The notes: a model not told the origin generated them from the sequence alone. Numbered from the stretch's first letter, positions 29,036 through 38,053 are shown. The stretch: DNA of 64,000 nucleotides from Proteus columbae (GCF_002777965.1 NZ_NGVR01000028.1:1-64000); one strand, 5' to 3'. Made by a program: numbers and translations.

Positions 29036-30613
29036 ATGAAAAAACTCATTAATGCCCTACAAGCGTTTGGTAAATCCTTATATGGGCCAGTCTTGATATT
29101 GCCTATTGTCGGTTTATATATCGCTTTAGGTAATGTTTTTGGCAATGGCAATCTTGCGGAATATATTCCGTTTTTAAATCACCCGGTTATTCAAAGTATT
29201 GGGCAATTACTCGCAAAATCATCAGTGGCTATTTTAGTCAATTTAGCACTGATTTTTGCTGTGGGTATTCCCGTTGGTTTAGCGAAAAAAGATAAAGGCT
29301 ATGCAGGCTTAATTGGTTTAGTGGTGTTTGTCATTTTCACAAATGCGATGAACATTACGCTAACACTACAAGGTAAGCTGGTTAGTACAGAAGAGATGCG
29401 AGCTGCTGGTCAAGGCATGGTGTTGGGTGTCCAAGTTCTAGAGATGGGCGTATTTGCTGGTATTTTAACTGGGGCAATCTCAGGGTGGCTTTATAACCGT
29501 TATTCGGGTCGTCAGTTTAACGGCATTATGGCTATCTATTCAGGTCACTGTTTTGTCGCCATTATTGCTATTCCATTCACCATTGCATTGGCTGTTTTAA
29601 TGTGTGAAGTCTGGCCTTTTGCGCAGGCGGGTATTACTAAGATGGCGCTCGTTATTCATGATTCTGGTGCTTTTGGTGCGCTGATTTATGGATTTTTAGA
29701 ACGTATTCTGATCCCAACTGGATTACATCATTTAGTTTACACTCCATTCTTGTATACCGAATTAGGCGGTGTTGCAGATGTTTGTGGCACAACTTACCAA
29801 GGTGCAAGAAATATCTACTTTGCTGAAATGGCATGCCCTGAAGTTAAACAACTCAGTAGCACAGTGATTTGGGATGCTCGTGGCATTGCTAAAATGTTTG
29901 GTTTAACTGCGGCAGCAGCAGCCATGATCTCTGTGGCTAAAAAAGAGAAAAAACAGATAGCGAAGGCGATTTTAATTCCGGCAGCCGCTACCTCTTTTTT
30001 ACTAGGTGTAACAGAGCCTCTTGAATTTTCCTTTCTATTTGTCGCCCCTGTTCTGTTTTTGGTTCACGCCGTATTAACTGGTATTGGCATGATGCTGTTC
30101 TACCTATTAGGTGTTCATGCGATTGGTGCGAACGGTGTCATTGATTTCATTTTATATAACTTGCCGTTAGGTACTGAAAAATCAAATTGGCCGATGTATA
30201 TCGTGGTGGGTTTGATTATGTCAGTTCTCTATTTCGTTATCTTTAGAACTTTGATTTTAAAACTCAATCTTAAAACACCCGGTCGTGAAGATGATGATGA
30301 AGAGACGCGTTTATACAGCAAAGAAGATTACAAGAAAAAATCAGAAGCAGTCACTAATGCTGAAGAAACGACTCAAACTATCAATGAGTTAGGTGAAGAA
30401 ATTATTGAAGGACTCGGTGGACGTGACAATATTGAAGTGGTTGATAATTGTTATACCCGCTTAAGAGTCATTGTTAAAAATGTCGATGCAATTCATGAAG
30501 ATATCTTGAAAAAAACCGGTGCTAAAGGCGTTGTGCGCCACGGTAATAACGTTCAAGTTGTTTATGGTTTGCATGTAAAAAAAATGCGTGAAGCGGTCGA
30601 AGCCGCACTTTAA
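29036..30613 (+). CDS. PTS alpha-glucoside-specific IIBC component (AglA/GlvC/MalX-like)
   Basis: A 525-residue PTS permease. The N-terminal EIIC domain has about ten membrane segments (residues 1-415), with ERILIPTGLHHLVYTPF and the GVTEPLEFSFLFVAP block. An acidic linker (EDDDEETRLYSKED) leads to EIIB, where VVDNCYTRLRV carries the phospho-cysteine. It imports and phosphorylates an alpha-glucoside such as maltose or a related disaccharide. There is no EIIA domain, so a separate EIIA-Glc would be needed, as for MalX. The next gene, 15 bases on, is the matching phospho-alpha-glucosidase. Confidence 0.9.
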   Translation: MKKLINALQAFGKSLYGPVLILPIVGLYIALGNVFGNGNLAEYIPFLNHPVIQSIGQLLAKSSVAILVNLALIFAVGIPVGLAKKDKGYAGLIGLVVFVIFTNAMNITLTLQGKLVSTEEMRAAGQGMVLGVQVLEMGVFAGILTGAISGWLYNRYSGRQFNGIMAIYSGHCFVAIIAIPFTIALAVLMCEVWPFAQAGITKMALVIHDSGAFGALIYGFLERILIPTGLHHLVYTPFLYTELGGVADVCGTTYQGARNIYFAEMACPEVKQLSSTVIWDARGIAKMFGLTAAAAAMISVAKKEKKQIAKAILIPAAATSFLLGVTEPLEFSFLFVAPVLFLVHAVLTGIGMMLFYLLGVHAIGANGVIDFILYNLPLGTEKSNWPMYIVVGLIMSVLYFVIFRTLILKLNLKTPGREDDDEETRLYSKEDYKKKSEAVTNAEETTQTINELGEEIIEGLGGRDNIEVVDNCYTRLRVIVKNVDAIHEDILKKTGAKGVVRHGNNVQVVYGLHVKKMREAVEAAL

Positions 30614-30627
30614 TAGGAGAAAGAAAG

Positions 30628-31989
30628 ATGACTAAATCACCCTTTATCTTAAGTATTGCAGGCGGCGGAAGCACCTATACACCCGGAATTGTCAAAAGCT
30701 TAATGGTACGTTTAGAGGATTTCCCTCTGAGTGAAATTCGTTTATACGACATCGATCAAGAGCGCCAAGATACGATTGCACCCGTGGTTGAAAAAGTGAT
30801 CCGTGATCATAGTGATACCATTAAATTTACGGTGACAACGGATGCAGAAACCGCGTTTGATGGCGCTCATTTTGTGTTTGCTCAAATGCGTGTGGGTCAA
30901 TATAAAATGCGCGAGCAGGATGAAAAAATCCCATTGCGTCATGGTGTTGTAGGGCAAGAAACTTGTGGCCCAGGTGGGCTTGCTTATGGTTTACGTACTA
31001 TTTTACCTATGGTTGAGTTAATTGATTTAGTTGAACAATATGCCTCTCCTAAAGCATGGATTGTAAACTATTCCAATCCAGCTGCGATTGTTGCTGAAGG
31101 TGTGCGTCGTTTGCGCCCTAACGCTCGCGTATTGAATATCTGTGATATGCCAGTTGCAGCGATGCGTAATATGGCTGCTGTATTAAAAGTGGATCGTCAT
31201 GATTTAGATGTGGATTATTTTGGCTTAAATCACTTTGGTTGGTTTACTTCAGTGCGCGTAAAAGGTGAGGAAAAACTACCTGAATTACGTGAACATATCG
31301 CTAAATTTGGTCTTTTAACAGAAGATGCCGCTCAAACTGATCCACAACACTCTGACCCATCATGGGTAAAAACGTGGCGTCATATTCAACCATTAATGGA
31401 AGCATTTCCTGAATACATTCCAAACCCATATTTGCAGTATTACTTGATGCCAAATTATATCGTTGAACATCAAGATCCGAATTACACTCGCGCAAACGAA
31501 GTGATGGATGGTCGTGAAAAACGTCTGTTTGAAGCGGCGCGTGAATATAAAGAGACGGGTATTTTACCTGATGCTTTCCATGTCGGTGTACACGGTGCTT
31601 TTATTGTTGATGTGGCATGCTCTTTAGCCTTTGATTTACGCCAGCGTCATTTAGTGATTGTTGAGAACAAAGGTGCAATTGCTGATTTACCTTATGATGC
31701 AATGGTTGAAGTGCCTGCATATATTACCTCTCACGGGCCAGAGCCTATTCGTGTTGGTGATATTCCGCGCTTCCATCGTACTTTGTTAGAACAACAATTG
31801 GCATCAGAGCAATTGCTGGTAGAAGCAACGCTTGAAGGTAGCTACGAAAAAGCACTTGAGGCATTTACACTGAATAAAACGGTGCCAAGTGTGATCCACG
31901 CTAAGAAGATCCTTGATGATATGATTGAAGCAAATCGTGAGTATTGGCCTGAATTACGTAAAGCTTATGTCAATGGTAAGCGAGTTTGA
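30628..31989 (+). CDS. 6-phospho-alpha-glucosidase, glycoside hydrolase family 4 (AglB/GlvA-like)
   Basis: A 453-residue GH4 enzyme that uses NAD+ and Mn2+. The Rossmann start LSIAGGGSTYTPGIVKSLM, the block CGPGGLAYGLRTI, VNYSNPAAIVAEG and the metal-site motif CDMP are visible. CDMP is the variant typical of 6-phospho-alpha-glucosidases; other GH4 groups carry CNVP or CHSV. It hydrolyses the phosphodisaccharide delivered by the upstream PTS permease to glucose-6-phosphate and glucose. The start ATG at 30628 has a strong AGGAGAAAG site. Confidence 0.93.
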   Translation: MTKSPFILSIAGGGSTYTPGIVKSLMVRLEDFPLSEIRLYDIDQERQDTIAPVVEKVIRDHSDTIKFTVTTDAETAFDGAHFVFAQMRVGQYKMREQDEKIPLRHGVVGQETCGPGGLAYGLRTILPMVELIDLVEQYASPKAWIVNYSNPAAIVAEGVRRLRPNARVLNICDMPVAAMRNMAAVLKVDRHDLDVDYFGLNHFGWFTSVRVKGEEKLPELREHIAKFGLLTEDAAQTDPQHSDPSWVKTWRHIQPLMEAFPEYIPNPYLQYYLMPNYIVEHQDPNYTRANEVMDGREKRLFEAAREYKETGILPDAFHVGVHGAFIVDVACSLAFDLRQRHLVIVENKGAIADLPYDAMVEVPAYITSHGPEPIRVGDIPRFHRTLLEQQLASEQLLVEATLEGSYEKALEAFTLNKTVPSVIHAKKILDDMIEANREYWPELRKAYVNGKRV

Positions 31990-32024
31990 TCTCAAGACTT
32001 GCTGTTAACGAGTAATTGAATAAG

Positions 32025-32060
32025 AATGCTGTTCTATCACCAGAACAGCATTTTCCTTTT
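32025..32060 (+). terminator. Terminator after the 6-phospho-alpha-glucosidase gene
   Basis: The stem AATGCTGTTCT / AGAACAGCATT has a 6-base loop and is followed by TTCCTTTT. It separates the PTS operon from the regulator gene, which may be expressed partly by readthrough. Confidence 0.75.
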
Positions 32061-32097
32061 ATGTTGGTAAGGACGATGTATCAATAAGGTAACAGGT

Positions 32098-32874
32098 ATG
32101 TCGGCACGATTATCATCTTTACTATCAAGAGCAACAGAATTAACCCGTGCAGAATATCGCATTCTTTCCTATTTAATTGATAACCCAACACAAGTTGGCA
32201 AACTCACTATTAGAGAACTTGCACAAGCCAATTTTGTTTCAACAACAACCATCATGCGACTTTGCCAAAAATTAGGTTTTTCTGGTTATAGTGAGTTGGT
32301 TTATTACTGCAAACAGTTGTTATCCTCAGCTGAAAAATCTCATCAATTGAAATATGATGAAAACGAGGCAACAGAGCCTCTTTTTGATCAGTTTTTGGCA
32401 AATTATTTAAAAACTTTCACGTTAATTTCAGACGAACGAAGACAAGCTTTTGCTGATTTAATTAACAGTAAGAACTCATTTTTTATTTATGGTGCAGGTT
32501 TTTCTCATATATTTTCAGAATATATCAGTAAGCGATTACAGCTGATTGGTAAAGATGCTTTTCTGTCTGGGCTTAGTGACAGTAAGAATATCTTTATTAA
32601 TAATGCCTCACGCTATACGGTTTTTATTGCGATATCTCGTAGTGGAGAGACAGAACAAGTCGTTGAAAAAGCGAAAATAGCAAAAAGTATTGGAATGAAG
32701 ATTGTTGCATTTACTCGAGCAAGTGCCAATCCGTTGGCTGAACTTGCTGATATTCATTTCCCCATTTATGACGATGCAGTGAATTATCATTGTGACACTA
32801 TCGAAAGCTCATCTTTTGAATCAAACCTTGTCTTGATTATTGATTTATTACTCAGCCGAGCTCAACGATTTTAA
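32098..32874 (+). CDS. RpiR family regulator of the alpha-glucoside operon
   Basis: A 258-residue RpiR/MurR-type regulator. An N-terminal HTH (residues about 1-75: ELAQANFVSTTTIMRLCQKLGFSGYSEL) precedes a sugar-phosphate isomerase (SIS) domain with FFIYGAGFSHIFSEY and FIAISRSGETEQVV. SIS domains in this family bind phosphosugars, so it likely senses the phosphorylated disaccharide or glucose-6-phosphate and controls the PTS/GH4 pair upstream, like GlvR (inference from position). Confidence 0.88.
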   Translation: MSARLSSLLSRATELTRAEYRILSYLIDNPTQVGKLTIRELAQANFVSTTTIMRLCQKLGFSGYSELVYYCKQLLSSAEKSHQLKYDENEATEPLFDQFLANYLKTFTLISDERRQAFADLINSKNSFFIYGAGFSHIFSEYISKRLQLIGKDAFLSGLSDSKNIFINNASRYTVFIAISRSGETEQVVEKAKIAKSIGMKIVAFTRASANPLAELADIHFPIYDDAVNYHCDTIESSSFESNLVLIIDLLLSRAQRF

Positions 32875-32896
32875 TTTATGTGATAAGGCGTTATGA

Positions 32897-33784
32897 CTAA
32901 GCGACTGACTGATTTAAATAAAGCGTTAAAGGCAAATCTGGATGCGGTTCCATCGAATCAAATTTATGTGATGGGTGAGAATTAACCGTTGGATAGCGAG
33001 AGAGTAAAACAATAAAATCTTGGTAAGCCTGCTTTTTATTATCATGCGTAAAAATAGGTGTACCGCTATGATTTAATTCATTATCTGCAATTAATAAAAC
33101 ATCAAGATATTGTGCATTATTGTGTTCATAAAGCACATTTTCAGGATCAATTTTTTGCCAAGGTGTTCCTATGGCTTCTTTCGGTGAGTGAACACGTAGA
33201 GCACCTGTATTATCTTTAACGTTATTCTTATTCATCATCACAATCATGGTGTGATCAACGCCATCTTGATGAACGCCTTCAATTGATAGTTCACTTAAAG
33301 AGTCAGGTTGGGCAATTAATCTTAAATGAAAAACCGTCGATATTGATTTTGGTGATTGTTGATCCGTTAAGTGACGGGGAGTAAACGTATTACCTTGAAT
33401 TAATAACATCTTTAATTTTAATAACGCTTGATATGCTGTATTGCTCTGCCAGCGATCATCAAGTGCTCTAAAATGCCTTTGTGCGCCGCTGTCTTCACGA
33501 ATAAATCCATCTTCTTCAGTGAGAACAAAAGGTTGATACTCTAGTCTGGAGATCGTTTCTATATCATTATCAAAAAGGTAGCGTCCTGTTCGAGAGTGAC
33601 GAAATGAAAGCGTCGGATCTTGTGCTAAATAGTCACCATATTTCATTAGTGCATTAATATCTTTTTCTTCAGCACCTAATTGTTTTATTAAATTAATTAC
33701 AATGTTTTGGGGAATAAAGACATATTTATTATTTTTGTATTCTTTTCTTATTTCACTAATTTTATTTATAAGCAGGCTATTCAT
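32897..33784 (-). CDS. 2OG-Fe(II) dioxygenase family protein (IDO/BsmA-like)
   Basis: A 295-residue soluble protein that fits the 2OG-Fe dioxygenase family containing L-isoleucine dioxygenase and BsmA. The iron-binding triad is visible as His and Asp in EGVHQDGVDH and the distal His in NELNHSGTPI. The 2-oxoglutarate Arg is probably that of FIVLLSRYP. Members hydroxylate free amino acids. The substrate here is unknown, and no biosynthetic neighbour points to one. It is a single gene convergent with the RpiR gene, with only 22 bases between stops. Confidence 0.8.
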   Translation of the reverse strand: MNSLLINKISEIRKEYKNNKYVFIPQNIVINLIKQLGAEEKDINALMKYGDYLAQDPTLSFRHSRTGRYLFDNDIETISRLEYQPFVLTEEDGFIREDSGAQRHFRALDDRWQSNTAYQALLKLKMLLIQGNTFTPRHLTDQQSPKSISTVFHLRLIAQPDSLSELSIEGVHQDGVDHTMIVMMNKNNVKDNTGALRVHSPKEAIGTPWQKIDPENVLYEHNNAQYLDVLLIADNELNHSGTPIFTHDNKKQAYQDFIVLLSRYPTVNSHPSHKFDSMEPHPDLPLTLYLNQSVA

Positions 33785-33896
33785 ATATAATATGCTCCAT
33801 TGACGGTTTATATTATTAATAGTTAATAATGGGAAGTAGTTAATAAATTATAATCATTTAGATTATAGATAGAGATTAATAAGTTTCAAATGTACA

Positions 33897-33932
33897 AAAA
33901 AAGAGTGTAATAAAATAATTACACTCTTTTAG
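33897..33932 (-). terminator. Terminator of the FhlA-type regulator gene
   Basis: The stem AAAAGAGTGTAAT / ATTACACTCTTTT has T/A runs on both sides. It lies 24 bases beyond the minus-strand stop codon and could work in both directions. Confidence 0.85.
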
Positions 33933-33955
33933 ATAAGTAAGAAACTATTTTAGGA

Positions 33956-35569
33956 TTAAAGTATTTCTGGAATTGAAATACCGAGACGTTGCATTCGTGA
34001 TAATAACGTTGTTCGTTTTAACCCTAGTTTTAAAGCAGCACCTCTAGCGCCGGCAACCACACCATTGGTTTCTCTTAATGCTTGAATTATTCTTTCTCGC
34101 TCTTCATCATCGCTTTCTGGCGCATTCGTCTGCATGCGCTTTTCAATAGATGAAGGTTGAGTCAGTACCTGCTTTAAACGAGAGGGCTTATTAATGTGAA
34201 GCTCTTTTAACTGAAGGTTTAATGTTGAGCCTCGTGTTAAAATAACAGCTCGTTCAATAATATTTTCAAGTTCACGAACATTACCCGGCCATGGATAAAG
34301 TGTTAATTGCTCCAATGCGTTAGCAGGAATACAATCTATTTTTCTATCCATTCTACGCGCAATTTTTTGCGTAAAATGTTTAACCAAAAGTGGAATATCT
34401 TCAGGTCGTTCTCTTAGTGGTGGAATAATAATAGGAAAAACATTAAGACGATAATAAAGGTCTTCTCTAAATTCGCCCTCATCTGTTAATTCATGGAGAT
34501 CTTTATTGGTTGCCGCAATTAACCTAACATCAACCGGGATCACTTTATTGCCGCCCAACCTTTCTATTTCTCGCTCTTGAAGAACGCGAAGCAATTTGGG
34601 TTGTAAGTCAATTGGCATATCACCAATTTCATCAAGAAATAGCGTACTTTTATCTGCCATTTCAAATCGGCCAATATGCGTATTGGTTGCTCCTGTAAAT
34701 GCACCCTTATCATGACCAAAAAGATCACTTTCTAATAAGCCAGAAGGTACAGCGGCACAGTTCATTTTTATCATCGACTTACTTTTTCGCTGACTAAGGC
34801 GATGAATAGCGCGTGCAATTAATTCTTTACCGGTGCCTGTTTCACCTAAAATAAGTACGGTACTATCACTTTGTGCCACTAATTCAATCTGTTCGAGCAC
34901 ATTATGCATAGCATCGCTTTGATAAATAATCTCACTAAAACAGGCATTATTATCTATCTGTTCATTAAGCCAAATATTCTCATTCTTTAAACTGTCTTTT
35001 AGATGCGTTATCTCTTCATAAGCTGCCGCATTTTCAATGGCAATACCAATACGCGCCGCAATTTGTTGAAGTAACTGGCAAGTATCGTTAGTAAAAACGC
35101 TTCCTATTTCATGCGCTAAAATTAATAAACCGAGAGGTTTATGATTGAAAGCCAGTGGCAATAACAAAGCCGTCTGCATATTTTGCTTAACTAGACGCTT
35201 AATCAAAACATCTTCCTGATCTTCTTTACTAATATCAATTAAGACAGGTTTATTCTGATTAATAATTTCTTCTGCTTTGTTATTCGCGCTACTAAACTTA
35301 CGTTGTTGGCGAATGACTGATTTTCCAGTCTGATAACGGCTAGAATAAAGAATACCTTCATGACTATTTTGTGATGAAGTACGGCATAACATTAGACTAA
35401 TATGATTTAGTCCAAAAAAACGATGTATTTCTTTAGAGACTTCAGAAATAAGGCCATCCATGTCTAGATGAGCTAATACAGAATTTGTGATATCAACCAA
35501 TATTCGATATTGGTTACGCTCATTACGAAGGCTTTCCATAGTTTCAGCATTGTTACTGCTTAATTTCAT
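33956..35569 (-). CDS. Short FhlA/HyfR-type sigma-54-dependent activator
   Basis: A 537-residue enhancer-binding protein. It has one GAF domain (residues about 25-185), a sigma-54 AAA+ domain (about 215-450) with [16 protein letters not shown], the sigma-54 contact loop [15 protein letters not shown] and [10 protein letters not shown], and a Fis-type HTH whose C-terminal block [28 protein letters not shown] is FhlA-like, shown here as a family resemblance. E. coli FhlA (about 690 residues) and HyfR have two GAF-like domains, so the first is missing. It is divergent from hydN, whose promoter is of the sigma-54 type, and is the probable activator of hydN-hypAC and fdhF (inference). Confidence 0.85.
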   Translation of the reverse strand: MKLSSNNAETMESLRNERNQYRILVDITNSVLAHLDMDGLISEVSKEIHRFFGLNHISLMLCRTSSQNSHEGILYSSRYQTGKSVIRQQRKFSSANNKAEEIINQNKPVLIDISKEDQEDVLIKRLVKQNMQTALLLPLAFNHKPLGLLILAHEIGSVFTNDTCQLLQQIAARIGIAIENAAAYEEITHLKDSLKNENIWLNEQIDNNACFSEIIYQSDAMHNVLEQIELVAQSDSTVLILGETGTGKELIARAIHRLSQRKSKSMIKMNCAAVPSGLLESDLFGHDKGAFTGATNTHIGRFEMADKSTLFLDEIGDMPIDLQPKLLRVLQEREIERLGGNKVIPVDVRLIAATNKDLHELTDEGEFREDLYYRLNVFPIIIPPLRERPEDIPLLVKHFTQKIARRMDRKIDCIPANALEQLTLYPWPGNVRELENIIERAVILTRGSTLNLQLKELHINKPSRLKQVLTQPSSIEKRMQTNAPESDDEERERIIQALRETNGVVAGARGAALKLGLKRTTLLSRMQRLGISIPEIL

Positions 35570-35740
35570 GACACCACCGATTGCCCTAAAAAATTAGCTA
35601 TATTGTAGTAGGTTTATAATAAATTTATATCAATGACTGAATCATTTTTGATCCAACCCGCTATTTTTGTATATGTAATGAAACTTAAGAATATAAATGT
35701 ATCAAAGCACTATATAATCAAATATATATCGATTTATTTT

Positions 35741-35769
35741 ATCGTCAAATTTGTCGAATAATTTGACGA
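35741..35769 (+). promoter_or_regulatory. Candidate FhlA-type activator site of hydN
   Basis: TCGTCAAAT and ATTTGACGA form a perfect 9-base inverted repeat with a 10-base spacer. The first part, ATCGTCAAATTTGTCGA, matches the element upstream of fdhF. It lies about 110 bases before the sigma-54 promoter. Confidence 0.65.
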
Positions 35770-35852
35770 AGTGACTTATTTATTAATTAATAATCATTTT
35801 TATTTGAAAATTATTTAATTGAAAAATAAGGAATAGTTATATCAAAAATATA

Positions 35853-35868
35853 TTGGCATGAACCGTGC
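35853..35868 (+). promoter_or_regulatory. Sigma-54 promoter of hydN
   Basis: TTGGCATgaaccgTGC has GG and GC elements 12 bases apart, a good sigma-54 match, about 120 bases upstream of hydN. Confidence 0.85.
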
Positions 35869-35930
35869 TAGATTCATTCTATTGATACTCTAGTTATTAC
35901 TCTTAATTAGAATAACTCGTTGCATTTATC

Positions 35931-35969
35931 GCCATATATAACGGCTATATATAACAGCTATATATAACA
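35931..35969 (+). repeat. Three tandem 13-base repeats in the hydN leader
   Basis: Units GCCATATATAACG, GCTATATATAACA and GCTATATATAACA run end to end and finish 6 bases before the ribosome site AGGAG. The first unit differs from the others at two positions. They fall inside the transcript predicted from the sigma-54 promoter. Confidence 0.9.
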
Positions 35970-35986
35970 AAAAGCAGGAGAATATG

Positions 35987-36544
35987 ATGAACCGTTTCAT
36001 CATTGCAGACCCTAAAAAATGTATTGGTTGCCATACTTGTGAAGTGGCTTGTGTTGTATCACATCAGCAAGCAGACCAAGATAATTTAGCCATTGAGCAA
36101 ATTAGTGAGCAGAATTTCCAACCCCGCATTCATGTGATCAAAGGATTTTCAATCAGTACGGCAGTTGTATGCCATCAATGTGAAGATGCCCCTTGTGCCA
36201 ATGTGTGCCCAAATGGCGCTATCATTCATAACAAAGATTATTACTATGTCGATCAGGAAAAGTGTATCGGTTGTAAAACCTGCGTATTGGCTTGTCCTTA
36301 TGGCACGATGGAAGTGGTTTCTCGTCCAGTTATGCGCAAATCAACCGCGCTTAATGCGATTGAAGCATTTAAAGCGGAAGCAAACAAATGTGACTTATGC
36401 CACCACCGTGAAGCAGGCCCTGCATGTATTGAAGTCTGCCCAACTCATGCTTTAGTGTGTATTGATAGAGATGCACTTGAAGAGATGGTTAAAGAGCGTC
36501 GTCGTAAAGCCGCTTTTGAAACCGGTGCTGAATTGTTGTTCTAA
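35987..36544 (+). CDS. hydN: Electron-transport ferredoxin-like protein HydN
   Basis: A 185-residue polyferredoxin colinear with E. coli HydN from MNRFIIADPKKCIGCHTCEVAC onward, stated here only as a family match. Four cysteine clusters for [4Fe-4S] centres are visible: CIGCHTCEVAC, CHQCEDAPCANVC, CIGCKTCVLAC and CDLCHHREAGPACIEVC. It is thought to carry electrons in formate-hydrogenlyase metabolism. Two adjacent ATGs exist (35984, 35987); the second has better spacing from AGGAG and matches the family start. In E. coli hydN pairs with hypF; here hypA and hypC follow instead. Confidence 0.92.
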   Translation: MNRFIIADPKKCIGCHTCEVACVVSHQQADQDNLAIEQISEQNFQPRIHVIKGFSISTAVVCHQCEDAPCANVCPNGAIIHNKDYYYVDQEKCIGCKTCVLACPYGTMEVVSRPVMRKSTALNAIEAFKAEANKCDLCHHREAGPACIEVCPTHALVCIDRDALEEMVKERRRKAAFETGAELLF

Positions 36545-36616
36545 GATCAATAATAAAGCAACTATGTGCTGATACTATAGTTGCTATTATTTATCTTGCT
36601 TCAATAAGGTATCGAC

Positions 36617-36958
36617 ATGCACGAAATCACGCTTTGCCAGAGCGCATTTGAGATAATAGATTCACAAGCTAAATTAAATAATGCAAAAAGAGTAAAAAGC
36701 GTATGGATGGAAATTGGCGCACTATCTTGTGTTGAAGTTAGTGCACTTGAATTTTGCTTTGATATTGTTTGCAGAGACACCCTTGCTCAAGGCTGTGAAT
36801 TACATATTGAGATTATCCCCGCGAAAGCATGGTGTTGGGATTGTCATCAAGTTGTTACTGTTTCAACCTTCAATGCAGGTTGCCCATCTTGTGGTAGCCA
36901 AAATCTGCGTGTTGAAAATGACGATGCAATGCGAATAAAGCAAATAGAGATCGAATAG
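36617..36958 (+). CDS. hypA: Hydrogenase nickel incorporation protein HypA
   Basis: A 113-residue HypA/HybF metallochaperone. It begins [10 protein letters not shown], with His2 as nickel ligand, and has a zinc site formed by the CWDC and CPSCGS pairs. It delivers nickel to [NiFe]-hydrogenase large subunits together with HypB. It is 72 bases after hydN and 8 bases before hypC, so it belongs to the hydN operon. Confidence 0.94.
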   Translation: MHEITLCQSAFEIIDSQAKLNNAKRVKSVWMEIGALSCVEVSALEFCFDIVCRDTLAQGCELHIEIIPAKAWCWDCHQVVTVSTFNAGCPSCGSQNLRVENDDAMRIKQIEIE

Positions 36959-36966
36959 AGGTTGTT

Positions 36967-37257
36967 ATGTGTCTTGGTATTCCTGGTCAAGTTGTCGAGG
37001 TTGGAAAAACAATCACTGAAAATGCGATGGTCGATGTTTGTGGCGTTAAGCGAGAAGTGAATATTGCGTTAGTCTGTGAGGGTGAGCCTCATACGATGAT
37101 TGGTAAGTGGGTACTGGTACATGTTGGTTTTGCCATGAGTATTGTTAACGAAGATGAAGCAAAAGAGACATTGGATGCTTTGATGGCAATGGGAGAAGTG
37201 GAAGATGATGTCTCTGCTTTTCTGTATGGTGAAGAGGGCGCGCCTAAGAAAAACTGA
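36967..37257 (+). CDS. hypC: Hydrogenase maturation chaperone HypC/HybG
   Basis: A 96-residue HypC/HybG/HupF family protein starting with the essential MCLGIPGQV, where Cys2 binds the Fe(CN)2CO precursor with HypD. It has [18 protein letters not shown]. The middle ([10 protein letters not shown]) is closer to HybG and the tail ([10 protein letters not shown]) closer to HypC, so I assign only the family. hypB, hypD, hypE and any hydrogenase structural genes are absent from the window. Confidence 0.92.
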   Translation: MCLGIPGQVVEVGKTITENAMVDVCGVKREVNIALVCEGEPHTMIGKWVLVHVGFAMSIVNEDEAKETLDALMAMGEVEDDVSAFLYGEEGAPKKN

Positions 37258-37318
37258 GTCAGTTTTGTACTATTGCACGATTTATTTCTTTTTCTTATAC
37301 TAGAGCTTCATCTTTCGA

Positions 37319-37366
37319 AAGCTGGGACGACCCAGCTTTTTGTCTTTGTATTCAGGGGACGACCCC
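37319..37366 (+). promoter_or_regulatory. Guanidine-II riboswitch (mini-ykkC)
   Basis: Two short hairpins each carry an ACGA tetraloop: GCTGGG-ACGA-CCCAGC minus two loop bases at 37321-37336 and GGGG-ACGA-CCCC at 37355-37366, joined by an 18-base linker. Paired hairpins with ACGR loops are the defining guanidine-II architecture. The second hairpin lies just before the ribosome site of gdx, consistent with translational control by guanidinium. Confidence 0.93.
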
Positions 37367-37388
37367 AACTTATCGAGTAGGGGAAGTT

Positions 37389-37703
37389 ATGTCTTGGATT
37401 ATTCTTTTTATCGCGGGTTTATTAGAAATCGTTTGGGCTGTCGGTCTTAAATACACACACGGTTTTACGCGTTTAACTCCCAGTATAATCACCATTAGCG
37501 CCATGGTTGTGAGCATGGGCATGTTATCTTATGCCATGAAAGGCTTGCCAGCAGGTACAGCTTATGCGATTTGGACAGGTATTGGTGCAGTCGGTACGGC
37601 AACTTTTGGTATTTTAGTTTTTGGTGAGTCTGCCAATATTTATCGTTTACTCAGTTTAGCAATGATTATTTTCGGCATTATCGGGCTGAAATTGGCGAGT
37701 TAA
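37389..37703 (+). CDS. gdx: Guanidinium exporter Gdx (SugE), SMR family
   Basis: A 104-residue small multidrug resistance protein with four transmembrane helices. Glu13 in [17 protein letters not shown] is the coupling residue, and [11 protein letters not shown] marks the Gdx rather than the EmrE branch. It exports guanidinium in exchange for protons as an antiparallel dimer. The guanidine-II riboswitch directly upstream supports this substrate strongly. The ribosome site is AGGGGAAG. Confidence 0.95.
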   Translation: MSWIILFIAGLLEIVWAVGLKYTHGFTRLTPSIITISAMVVSMGMLSYAMKGLPAGTAYAIWTGIGAVGTATFGILVFGESANIYRLLSLAMIIFGIIGLKLAS

Positions 37704-37876
37704 TTGTGATAGGTTTGATTTATTAAAAAATTTTCTAATAAGATTAGCGTAATTAAAATCTTTTTACTTATGCTATTGTTCTAATGAAAATCATAAAAAA
37801 TCAATTAGATAATGGTAATTAAAAGATCTTTGTTAAAATTTTGATAGTCAATAAGTGGTGATATTTAACCATAGAA

Positions 37877-37906
37877 CCCCCCAAAATAGGCGTCCTATTT
37901 TGGGGG
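37877..37906. repeat. Strong hairpin without a T run
   Basis: CCCCCAAAATAGG and CCTATTTTGGGGG form a perfect 13-bp stem with a 3-base loop. The downstream flank is GAGAATTT, not a T run, so it is not a classical terminator on the plus strand. It could stabilise the gdx 3' end or be a palindromic repeat. Confidence 0.6.
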
Positions 37907-38053
37907 AGAATTTAGAGACTTTGATTTTTCTCTAATCAATTCGGTATGATATTTTCTAGCTTCTCCCATATCCTTTTTGCAGAATAAAAAAATGCAATCA
38001 CCTAACTTTTTTTGTTTCTTGATTTTTAACCTAAGTGCTTAAAGAAACATTGA

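Larger units (their letters stand above)
35570..35986. other. Divergent control region, FhlA-type regulator / hydN
   Basis: A 417-base AT-rich region without a gene. It holds a palindromic activator site (35741-35769), a sigma-54 promoter (35853-35868) and three tandem 13-base repeats just before the hydN ribosome site, each listed separately. Confidence 0.7.
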
